From: Planctomycetaceae bacterium
GTDB taxonomy: Bacteria; Planctomycetota; Planctomycetia; Pirellulales; Pirellulaceae
Length of the DNA stretch: 6,849 nt
Assembly: GCA_007695205.1 (NCBI GenBank)
Contig: REEF01000573.1
Coordinates: 1-6,849 of the forward strand
Direction of reading: 5' to 3'
Below the pieces are notes generated by a model. It was given only the letters and a program-made list of their open reading frames with translations. It ran no database searches and had not been told where the DNA came from. Below are positions 1 through 5,765 of the stretch, piece after piece (position 1 is the stretch's first letter; the number at the start of each line of letters is the position of its first letter). The translations under genes were made by a program, and so were the position numbers.

Positions 1-325
1 GGAATTTGGTCGTCGTCGGACGGCGCGACCAGTCTTCGGCGAAATGCTCCCAGAACCCACCATGCTCGATGTCCAGCGATCGTGGATACCAGGCGGGCAG
101 GATCTGTTTCCACAGCGTCTGTTCGATCTCGCTGGCAAGCTCGCGTCGCGATGGCACCGGCAATCGCCAAAAACCCGCGCGGGCCGCTGGCAGGAACGGC
201 CAGACGGCGAAACCCGCCGCCGCGGCCAGGGATTGATGCAGCCACCAACGCCGGGACCGGCCGACTGGAACGACCGACCGTTCGACCTTTTCAGCGGGCG
301 ACCCGTCCGATAACTCACGATGCAT
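1..325 (-). CDS. Tat-exported N-acylglucosamine 2-epimerase (AGE)-like protein, N-terminal part only
   Basis: This is a partial gene: 108 codons are visible from the ATG at 323-325 and the frame leaves the window at base 1 still open. The protein begins with a polar stretch and then a twin-arginine signal, S24-R25-R26-W-W-L, followed by an Ala-rich hydrophobic segment (about 29-48) ending in AARA, so Tat export is likely. From about residue 62 a helix leads into a segment with W79-Y-P, then D85-I-E-H-G-G-F91 and D98-W99. This resembles the N-terminal alpha/alpha-barrel region of AGE-family sugar 2-epimerases, where D-x-x-x-G-G-F is typical. The start is supported by GAGG five bases upstream; the upstream frame meets a stop with no better ATG, GTG or TTG. 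AGE enzymes interconvert C2 epimers of sugars, but most of the active site is outside the window. Other alpha/alpha-toroid proteins of similar fold are possible. The Tat signal is clearer than the family call. Confidence 0.62.
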   Translation of the reverse strand, partial: MHRELSDGSPAEKVERSVVPVGRSRRWWLHQSLAAAAGFAVWPFLPAARAGFWRLPVPSRRELASEIEQTLWKQILPAWYPRSLDIEHGGFWEHFAEDWSRRPTTTKF

Positions 326-391
326 AAGTACCTCGCTTCGCAGGATGCTGCGTTTGTTCAGCGTCGCTCGTGCAACGCGATCTTGATTGGC

Positions 392-410
392 AAAAAACTC
401 CTGGCCGAGT
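392..410 (-). terminator. weak candidate intrinsic terminator after the M14 peptidase gene
   Basis: Reading the minus strand, a four-base stem (ACTC at 407-410, GAGT at 397-400) with a six-base loop is followed directly by a run of six T (397-392). It lies about 20 bases past the peptidase stop and before the epimerase-like gene. The T-run is good but the stem is very short, so it may not terminate efficiently and the two genes may be co-transcribed. Confidence 0.25.
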
Positions 411-428
411 GCTTCCTACGAGGAAAAA

Positions 429-1682
429 CTACTCGGGGCGAACCGGTCGCGTGCCAGCGTAGTAATCGGCGATGCTCTTCATCAGAATCGCCCCAGCATC
501 CAGGCTCTTCTGCTTCGACGTCCAGTCGCCCGACCCTTCGCACAGGATGCTGGAGACGCCGAATTGCAGGAACGGTCCATTGTTCCAGTGCGAGCCATTG
601 CCCGGCTTGGCTCGGGTGGCCAATGGCTTGACCAATTTGCCAGGATCGTTTTCCAGCAGGATGGCTTTGAACGCTTCCCAAGGCCCCAGGGTCGAGCCCA
701 TCTCGGGGCCCGGCAGCAGGATCGGCTCGACCGGCCCGCCCCACGTATGCATGCTCCACACGGTCGCCGGTGGCGATTCGGTGGCCATCAACCGTTCCAG
801 GTCCTTCTGCACGATGTACGCTTCATGAGCTTGACGCTCGGGATCGGCTCCGCCGGGAAAGTACGAGCGATTCATGTCCACCCCTTGCCCATTGACGCGG
901 TACCAGCCGTTGGATGGTCCGTCGGGGCTGGTCATGAAGACAAAATGACAAACGCTGCGCTGACGGAAATCGGCGCCAGCGTCACTCAGCAGCCAGTCGA
1001 CCATGCCGGCCATGCGCCACTGAGCGTTGTGCTCGCCCGGATGCTGGTTGCCGATCCAGTGCCCCCAGCGGACCTCGGTCGGGTGCGGACTGTCCGCATC
1101 GGTGATTTCCAGTCGCAGCAGTTTTCGCTTGCCCAGCGAGTGCCCTAGCACATGGAGTGTCGCATGAGGATGCTTGGCCCACCCGTCTTTCAGCTCCACC
1201 ATCTCCTCGTATGACATGGGCACTTGTGCTCCGAAGTAGACAACGTCTTCGCTGAACTCGGGAAAGAACAGCGAATCGCCTCGCCGATCCGGATCATCGG
1301 GCTGGCGCCAGCGGATCGGCTGCCAGTTCCGGGCGTCGTAGGACCAGGTCGCCGAATTGTGATTGAAACGGTAGGCGTCCCCCCCGGTAAATTCCACATC
1401 CAGCCGCAGCGTGTTGCCCTGTGCATTGCGCAGGATCTGGAAATACAACATGTTGCACCAGGTGGGTTGATTCGGTGCATGCCCCAGCGAGATCTTGAAA
1501 TGATTGCGGTCCACCCGTTCGATCGTTGCCCCTTGGGACCCCAACGGGCCATCGAATTTGAAGTCCTCGACCGACAGTTCGCCCGCAGCCATCGATCCCA
1601 TCGACCCGCTGACGACCAGGGGTAACGCCAACAGCGTCAGGGCCCAACAACCGGCTGTCCAAGCAATCGTCGATTTCCTCAT
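429..1682 (-). CDS. secreted M14 zinc metallocarboxypeptidase, CCP/AGBL-like
   Basis: The 417-residue protein is predicted to remove amino acids from peptide C-termini with one zinc ion, outside the cytoplasm. Residues 1 to about 33 form a signal peptide: R2-K3, a hydrophobic core 5-24, and a likely cut after the SMAA segment. Residues about 36-180 look like the beta-sandwich N-domain of cytosolic carboxypeptidases (F41/F43, a W-containing strand near 75-86, Y104-R-F, W113-Y115, then YFGAQVP at 149-155). The catalytic domain shows zinc ligands H214 and E217 in HPGEH and H312 in WSMHTWGG, substrate-binding N271-R272 in GVDMNR, SPDG at 252-255, and the general-base candidate E382 in ILCEGSGD. 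All key residues are present, so it is probably active. The start is set by AGGAGG eight bases upstream and by the signal peptide, although the frame stays open far upstream. It lies between MATE and epimerase-like genes; its substrate is unknown. Confidence 0.86.
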   Translation of the reverse strand: MRKSTIAWTAGCWALTLLALPLVVSGSMGSMAAGELSVEDFKFDGPLGSQGATIERVDRNHFKISLGHAPNQPTWCNMLYFQILRNAQGNTLRLDVEFTGGDAYRFNHNSATWSYDARNWQPIRWRQPDDPDRRGDSLFFPEFSEDVVYFGAQVPMSYEEMVELKDGWAKHPHATLHVLGHSLGKRKLLRLEITDADSPHPTEVRWGHWIGNQHPGEHNAQWRMAGMVDWLLSDAGADFRQRSVCHFVFMTSPDGPSNGWYRVNGQGVDMNRSYFPGGADPERQAHEAYIVQKDLERLMATESPPATVWSMHTWGGPVEPILLPGPEMGSTLGPWEAFKAILLENDPGKLVKPLATRAKPGNGSHWNNGPFLQFGVSSILCEGSGDWTSKQKSLDAGAILMKSIADYYAGTRPVRPE

Positions 1683-1690
1683 GGCACATT

Positions 1691-1697
1691 TCCTCCT
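1691..1697 (-). promoter_or_regulatory. strong Shine-Dalgarno site of the M14 peptidase gene
   Basis: The minus strand reads AGGAGGA here, eight bases before the ATG at 1682. It decides the start, because the same reading frame is open for more than 1.3 kb upstream and offers other ATG codons, including one 12 codons earlier that has no comparable site and would bury the signal peptide. Confidence 0.8.
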
Positions 1698-1734
1698 AGG
1701 GTTATGATGGGTCATCTTTTTCTCAGCACCTTCG

Positions 1735-1765
1735 ATTATAACAACTCCGATGCCAGTCTGAGCAA
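1735..1765 (-). promoter_or_regulatory. sigma-70-like promoter for the M14 peptidase gene
   Basis: On the minus strand the -10 box at 1735-1740 is a perfect TATAAT. A TTGCTC box at 1760-1765 is a plausible -35 element, but the 19-base spacer is longer than the ideal 17. Transcription would start near 1728, giving a leader of about 45 bases before the ATG. It lies in the 236-base gap after the MATE gene, which suggests the peptidase gene can be transcribed independently. The rest of that gap holds only a weak G-U-containing inverted repeat (1876-1882 with 1912-1918) just past the MATE stop, and nothing else I recognise. Confidence 0.5.
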
Positions 1766-1918
1766 TCGGGCTGGGGGCGTTTCGGTGTGGACCGCCCTGT
1801 TCATCATGATGGGGGTCGTCGCCCGGCGGATCTGGGCGCGGGTTCGAGGCCGCTACGATGCCCCTGGCTCTGTGCGGCGGCCAGCTTGACCTGAACGTGG
1901 ATTGTGTGCAAGGCCACC

Positions 1919-3439
1919 TCAGACGCGGATGTGTCGCCAGCCGCCGTGGAGAAAGCGTGCCAGGAACAGCAGCGACCGAAAGACGATCTCGGCGTTCAAC
2001 GCGATCCAGACACCGATCAGTCCATATTCGAGTTGGTAGCCCAGGATGTACGCAGCGGGAAGACGGATCAGGTAGGTGCTGGACCAAGTGATGATCATGG
2101 CCCACCGGGTATCGCCGGCGCCGCGCATCCCGGTGCGTAGGACCATGGCCAGCGCAAAGTTCGCTTGGATCAGACCACAGATAAACAGCAGCTTGGGCAC
2201 CAATTCCAGGTGCAGCGGATCGTTGCTGATCAGACGCGTGAGCGGTTCGCCCCAGAGGCACAAGGCGATCCCGGCGACGGACATGAACGCCATGGCGATG
2301 GCCGTACAGAGGAAGATCCCTTGTGTAGCCATTCGCGGATTCCCCGCGCCCAGATACTGTCCCGCCAGTGTCGCGGCGGCGATGCCCATGGCAAATCCGG
2401 GCAAGAAGCTGAACGCCTCCCACTGGACGGTGATGATGTGCGCGCCCATCAGGCCTTCTCGGGTGATGCCTTCGATGGCTTGAGCTCGTGCGATCAACCC
2501 GACGACACCGATGACCAGCAGATTTCCGATCCACATCCCCATGCCTTCGGCAAAGCTGGGCACGCCGATGCGAATGATCCGCCACAGTAACTCGGGGTAG
2601 ATCGGCAGCGACCACCAATGCAGGCGTAGGTCCTTGACGCCACGGATCATCAGCAGCAGGATCAGCAACGCTCCCGAAGCATGAGCCAGCACCGTACCGG
2701 TAGCGATCCCGACGACACCCCACCCGCCGGGCGACTGGAAGGTCCAATGTCCCAAACTGATCGTCGCGCCGCTGAAATACCAACTGGCGCTGATGTTGAC
2801 CAGGTTGACCACAACCATCACGTAGAACGGCTTGACCATCTCGCCGGCCCCATGCAGGCTCATGATCCCAATGAACATGAACGAGGCGAAGGGGACACCC
2901 AAGGCGTGGGTCCGCACATACTGGACGCAGTAGTGGCGAGCTTCTTCCGACAGCCCGCCGATCGTTGCCAAAACAGGCGCGGCGGCGTAGAGCGTCACTG
3001 CGATCAGGATGCCCCAACCGATCGAGAAGCCAGCGGCCTGGCCGAGTCCGTGATTCGCCTGGTGCGTATCGCCGCGTCCCAAGGATCGGGCGATCAGTGC
3101 CTGCGAGCCGATCCCCAGGGAGCTGACGGCGATGCCGATGAACCAGCCGACGTACGAGCCGATGCTGACGGCGTCCAAGGCCGGGGTCGAGATTTCACCC
3201 AAACCGCCCGTCAACATGATGTCGACCAAGCCAACCATCGCGCCCAGCAGGTGCTCGAAAAACACCGGTGCCGCCAGGATGATGATGGCTTGCGTCAGGG
3301 TTTTGCCGGCAAGCTTACCCGAGCGGATCTGCCCATCCAGAACGGGGGTCACCAATTCATCCGTCGGCTCGACGACGCCCACGACCCCGTTGTCCGGTAA
3401 GCCATCGTCGCTTGGGTTCTTAGGCTCCTTGTCGGACAC
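1919..3439 (-). CDS. MATE-family multidrug/cation antiporter
   Basis: This 506-residue inner-membrane transporter belongs to the MATE family, which exports drugs, toxins or metabolites in exchange for Na+ or H+. After an acidic, soluble N-terminal tail of about 45 residues there are two homologous MatE halves, about 50-270 and 285-495, with hydrophobic segments adding up to roughly the usual 12 helices. Family-typical motifs are SQALIARSLGRGD at 112-124, AGQYLGAGNP at 359-368 and MRGAGDTRWAM at 438-448. The length is close to, or slightly above, the usual 440-500. The start is GTG at 3437-3439, with AAGGAA five bases upstream; there is no ATG nearby that keeps the full first helix. It follows the FG-GAP gene by 130 bases that contain a large inverted repeat. 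The substrate cannot be read from the sequence. No frameshift or missing segment is visible. Confidence 0.93.
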   Translation of the reverse strand: MSDKEPKNPSDDGLPDNGVVGVVEPTDELVTPVLDGQIRSGKLAGKTLTQAIIILAAPVFFEHLLGAMVGLVDIMLTGGLGEISTPALDAVSIGSYVGWFIGIAVSSLGIGSQALIARSLGRGDTHQANHGLGQAAGFSIGWGILIAVTLYAAAPVLATIGGLSEEARHYCVQYVRTHALGVPFASFMFIGIMSLHGAGEMVKPFYVMVVVNLVNISASWYFSGATISLGHWTFQSPGGWGVVGIATGTVLAHASGALLILLLMIRGVKDLRLHWWSLPIYPELLWRIIRIGVPSFAEGMGMWIGNLLVIGVVGLIARAQAIEGITREGLMGAHIITVQWEAFSFLPGFAMGIAAATLAGQYLGAGNPRMATQGIFLCTAIAMAFMSVAGIALCLWGEPLTRLISNDPLHLELVPKLLFICGLIQANFALAMVLRTGMRGAGDTRWAMIITWSSTYLIRLPAAYILGYQLEYGLIGVWIALNAEIVFRSLLFLARFLHGGWRHIRV

Positions 3440-3486
3440 CAGAGTTCCTTATCTACGTCGTTTCAGGATCGAGCGAGAACGGGGTT

Positions 3487-3547
3487 GGGAGTCGTTTTCG
3501 GGCAACAACGAACCATGTGGGAAACGGTTCCTCCGAAAACGACTCCC
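3487..3547. terminator. large inverted repeat between the FG-GAP and MATE genes, candidate terminator
   Basis: GGGAGTCGTTTTCGG at 3487-3501 is the exact reverse complement of CCGAAAACGACTCCC at 3533-3547, a 15-bp perfect stem. The 31-base loop contains a second pair, GAACC at 3510-3514 with GGTTC at 3526-3530, so a two-tier hairpin can form. Outside the stem, GGGG at 3481-3484 can pair with a C-run at 3549-3553 after a mismatch. It starts about 22 bases past the FG-GAP stop and ends about 48 bases before the MATE start. Neither side has a T-run, so it may be a non-canonical terminator, an mRNA-stabilising end or a leader element of the MATE mRNA. Confidence 0.6.
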
Positions 3548-3569
3548 GCCCCCTTCCGCTTGGTTTGAT

Positions 3570-4952
3570 CTAAGGGCTGTAATAGTTATACGTCAGTTTG
3601 GCTCGCCGGTAGTGGTCCTGCTGCCAGAGACGAGGCCGATCCGGGTTGGGATTCGGCTGGGGGTTGTGGTAGATACGGAGCTGGTTGCCGTGGATGACCA
3701 GGATCTCTTCGCGCCAATCGCCCGAGACGTCGGCCACATACAATCGATCGGCCTGTTCCGGGAACCGCTGCACGAACTGGCCCGTGATGGGGTCGAACAG
3801 GGCCACGTCGCCGCTGCCGTGACGTTCGGTGGCGGCGGCCAGTTGCTTGTCCTCGCCCGTCCAGTGGATGCTCCAGATCAGTTCCACGCCGCGGTCGGTC
3901 CAGCCCTCGGGGGCCACATCGGCCATCTCGTATTGGATGATCAATTGGCCTCGCGAATCGAACACAAAGGGACGCTGATTCACGTTATAGCGGCTGCGGT
4001 TCCAGATCTCTTTGCCGGGCCGGCTGGGATCGAAATTGCCGGCCACGAAGTTCTGGGGCTCCCAGCGGCGGTACTCGGCTTCCCAGATCAGTCCTTCGTG
4101 ATTGTACAGGAACACTCGCTGCGGCCCGCCTTCTTCCACCGCCACGACTTGCAGGCCGGGGATGTCCTCGCGGACTTTGTAAGCCCCGATCGCGTCCAGA
4201 TGGCCGCGCACCGGCACCTTGTACAGCAACTGGCCCGTCGAGCTGATGATGTCGCCGCCCAGCACGTGGTGCCGCCCGTCTCCGTCCAGGTCCGCGATGC
4301 GGGCTCCGTTGTGGGCACAGGTCAAGAAATCGTCGCGGGACCAGAGCGGTTCGTCGCGACCAGCCTGCAGATCCTCCAAAGCATACGCGGCCAGATAGTG
4401 CCCGACTCGGTATCCCTGCTTGTTGGTCGCCTGCAGCAACAGGTCCCGATCGCCCAGGCCACGGAAGTTGGCGATCACCAGATGCTCCCAACGTTCGGCA
4501 CCTTCGGGATAGGACGGCTCAGCCGTCCATCGCGGCTCGCCCGTCCGACCGTCGATCACGTGCAGCACGCGGCTGTGTGTCAAGAACAGCACTTCGGTAT
4601 GGCCGTCGCCGTTGATATCTGCCGCCGTGACACCCGGTGCGTTATGCCCCGGCAGCCCCTCACGCTCGGAACTGCCCCCGATGCGGACGTCGATCTCCTT
4701 GATCCAGAGTTGACGGCCATCATTGGCATAGGCAGCGATGTGCCCCGGGACCGTGATCAGAAAGTCCATGCGTCCGTCACCGGTCAGATCGGCGGTCAAC
4801 AAACCGCCTTGAGAATCCTGCGGCGCGGGCAGTGCCAGATCGATAACGAAAGGGTTCTCGGTGTATTGAGGCCACTGGGCCGCCGGGGCAGGCCCCTGGA
4901 ACGTTACCGCCAGCCAGACGACCATGATCTTGTTCCAAGTAGCGTTACGCAT
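3570..4952 (-). CDS. exported FG-GAP/VCBS beta-propeller protein, PL11-propeller-like
   Basis: This 460-residue protein has a signal peptide at residues 1 to about 25 (K8, hydrophobic core 9-18, likely cut after APAA) and then propeller-type repeats throughout. Calcium-binding FG-GAP-like loops are visible at D55-L-T-G-D, D112-I-N-G-D-G-H-T-E120, D221-L-D-G-D-G and D408-V-S-G-D-W-R-E415, and blades carry W-containing strands (W83, W142, W204, W290). The middle part (H251-x-D253, EEGG at 273-276, AGNFDPSRPGKEIW at 304-317) and the Y/P-rich C-terminus recall the eight-bladed propeller of PL11 rhamnogalacturonan lyases. It is shorter than those enzymes and seems to lack the extra N-terminal beta-sandwich, so lyase activity is uncertain; a carbohydrate-binding or structural role is possible. 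The ATG at 4952 is chosen because AAGGAGA lies five bases upstream and the signal peptide begins there. The frame also extends 32 codons upstream into the LOG gene end, without a good site. Confidence 0.78.
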   Translation of the reverse strand: MRNATWNKIMVVWLAVTFQGPAPAAQWPQYTENPFVIDLALPAPQDSQGGLLTADLTGDGRMDFLITVPGHIAAYANDGRQLWIKEIDVRIGGSSEREGLPGHNAPGVTAADINGDGHTEVLFLTHSRVLHVIDGRTGEPRWTAEPSYPEGAERWEHLVIANFRGLGDRDLLLQATNKQGYRVGHYLAAYALEDLQAGRDEPLWSRDDFLTCAHNGARIADLDGDGRHHVLGGDIISSTGQLLYKVPVRGHLDAIGAYKVREDIPGLQVVAVEEGGPQRVFLYNHEGLIWEAEYRRWEPQNFVAGNFDPSRPGKEIWNRSRYNVNQRPFVFDSRGQLIIQYEMADVAPEGWTDRGVELIWSIHWTGEDKQLAAATERHGSGDVALFDPITGQFVQRFPEQADRLYVADVSGDWREEILVIHGNQLRIYHNPQPNPNPDRPRLWQQDHYRRAKLTYNYYSP

Positions 4953-4979
4953 TGTGTTCTCCTTGTCGCTAGAATTGTC

Positions 4980-4998
4980 GGACCCAATCGTAGGGTCC
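4980..4998. repeat. short inverted repeat between the LOG and FG-GAP genes
   Basis: GGACCC at 4980-4985 pairs with GGGTCC at 4993-4998 across a seven-base loop. It lies in the 71-base spacer, about 25 bases past the LOG stop and 28 bases before the FG-GAP start. On the minus strand it is not followed by a T-run, so it is only a weak terminator candidate; it could equally be an operator or a leader hairpin. Confidence 0.4.
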
Positions 4999-5023
4999 GC
5001 TGTGTACCCCTCATCGCCCCAGC

Positions 5024-5680
5024 TCATGTCGCTTCGGACTCGATCCACTTGGGTAGGCTGGGGGCTTGCCAGTCGTGCATTTGCTGCAAAAGATGATCGA
5101 CATGGTCGCTTTCAAGCACCAAGCGGCGATGTTCGGGCTGCAGCAATCGGACATCGACGGCATGATCCAAGAAGCGAAGGAAGTGGTCGAAGTAACCGGA
5201 AACGTTCAGCAACCCCATCGGTTTGGTGTGCAATCCCAACTGGCTCCACGTCAGCACCTCGGCAAATTCCTCGATGGTCCCGTAGCCGCCGGGCATGGCG
5301 ACGAACGCTTCGGCCAACTCGGCCATCCGAGCCTTGCGTTGATGCATCGAATCGACAACGTGCAGATCGGTGATACCGTGGTGTGCCAATTCTTTCTCCT
5401 GCAGTTGCCGTGGGATCACTCCGATCGCTCGACCACCCCCTTGCATGACTCGGTCGGCGATCACGCCCATCAGCCCGATATTTCCGCCCCCATACACCAA
5501 AGTGATCTGCTGGTGGACCAGTGCATCGCCCAGGGCTTGAGCTGCCTGGCAAAAAGCCGGGTCATTGCCCGTGCTGGAACCACAGAAGACGCATAGACTG
5601 TGCAATCTGCGGGCGGCAGGCCGCTGGCCGGATAGCGGGCCGGGTAGCGGGCCGGGTAGCGGGTCGGGAGGTTCCTTCAT
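5024..5680 (-). CDS. LOG-family protein (cytokinin riboside 5'-monophosphate phosphoribohydrolase-like)
   Basis: This is a 218-residue cytoplasmic Rossmann-fold protein. LOG enzymes release the base from (N6-modified) adenosine monophosphate, giving adenine or cytokinin plus ribose 5-phosphate; in bacteria they probably act in nucleotide turnover. Diagnostic motifs are VFCGSS at 31-36, YGGGNIGLMG at 63-72, M112-H-Q-R-K-A-R-M119, and PGGYGTIEE at 130-138, the phosphoribohydrolase signature with catalytic Arg and Glu candidates R115 and E138. The ATG at 5680 has AGAAGGA six bases upstream. A TTG ten codons earlier is in frame but lacks such a site. The first 25 residues are an unusual Pro/Leu/Gly-rich extension (PLPG units) encoded by a 12-base tandem repeat; the family core starts near residue 27. 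It is divergent from the MutS-like gene and precedes the FG-GAP gene by 71 bases. Confidence 0.92.
   Translation of the reverse strand: MKEPPDPLPGPLPGPLSGQRPAARRLHSLCVFCGSSTGNDPAFCQAAQALGDALVHQQITLVYGGGNIGLMGVIADRVMQGGGRAIGVIPRQLQEKELAHHGITDLHVVDSMHQRKARMAELAEAFVAMPGGYGTIEEFAEVLTWSQLGLHTKPMGLLNVSGYFDHFLRFLDHAVDVRLLQPEHRRLVLESDHVDHLLQQMHDWQAPSLPKWIESEAT
5627..5674. repeat. 12-base tandem repeat inside the LOG gene start
   Basis: Three units, GCCGGATAGCGG (5627-5638), GCCGGGTAGCGG (5639-5650) and GCCGGGTAGCGG (5651-5662), are followed by a degenerate fourth copy to 5674. Units two and three are identical and unit one differs by one base. Read on the minus strand they encode four-residue Pro-Leu-Pro-Gly-type units, so a change in copy number keeps the reading frame. 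Confidence 0.85.
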
Positions 5681-5695
5681 CTGCGATCCTTCTGC

Positions 5696-5724
5696 TTGGC
5701 TTAAAGTCAATGGTCGTTTATCTT
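5696..5724 (+). promoter_or_regulatory. candidate sigma-70-like promoter for the MutS-like gene
   Basis: TTGGCT at 5696-5701 and TATCTT at 5719-5724 are separated by an ideal 17-base spacer and point right. Transcription would start near 5731 and leave a leader of about 35 bases with the AAAGGA site before the ATG at 5766. It lies in the 85-base divergent gap with the LOG gene. I could not identify an equally good promoter for LOG on the other strand. Confidence 0.4.
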
Positions 5725-5765
5725 ACTGACCAGGAGCCATTTGCACAGTATCCGAAAGGAAAACG

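Noticed and set aside
387..1148. A 253-codon plus-strand open frame.
   Set aside because: It is antisense to the M14 peptidase, whose catalytic motifs are all present on the other strand.
429..3017. An 862-codon open frame on the minus strand joining the M14 peptidase to a long upstream stretch that overlaps the MATE gene.
   Set aside because: The part upstream of 1682 is Arg/Asp/His-rich and out of frame with a clear MATE protein. The peptidase has its own Shine-Dalgarno site, promoter and signal peptide at 1682, so the extension is a GC-rich shadow.
4953..5048. An upstream start for the FG-GAP protein that would overlap the LOG gene end.
   Set aside because: It would put 32 polar residues before an obvious signal peptide; the ATG at 4952 has AAGGAGA at the right distance.
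3132..5096. A 654-codon open frame on the plus strand.
   Set aside because: It is antisense to the FG-GAP gene and the start of the MATE gene, shows no recognisable domain, and mirrors the codon bias of the real genes.
5681..5710. A TTG start ten codons upstream for the LOG protein.
   Set aside because: The ATG at 5680 has a well-placed AGAAGGA site, and the extra residues show no family similarity.
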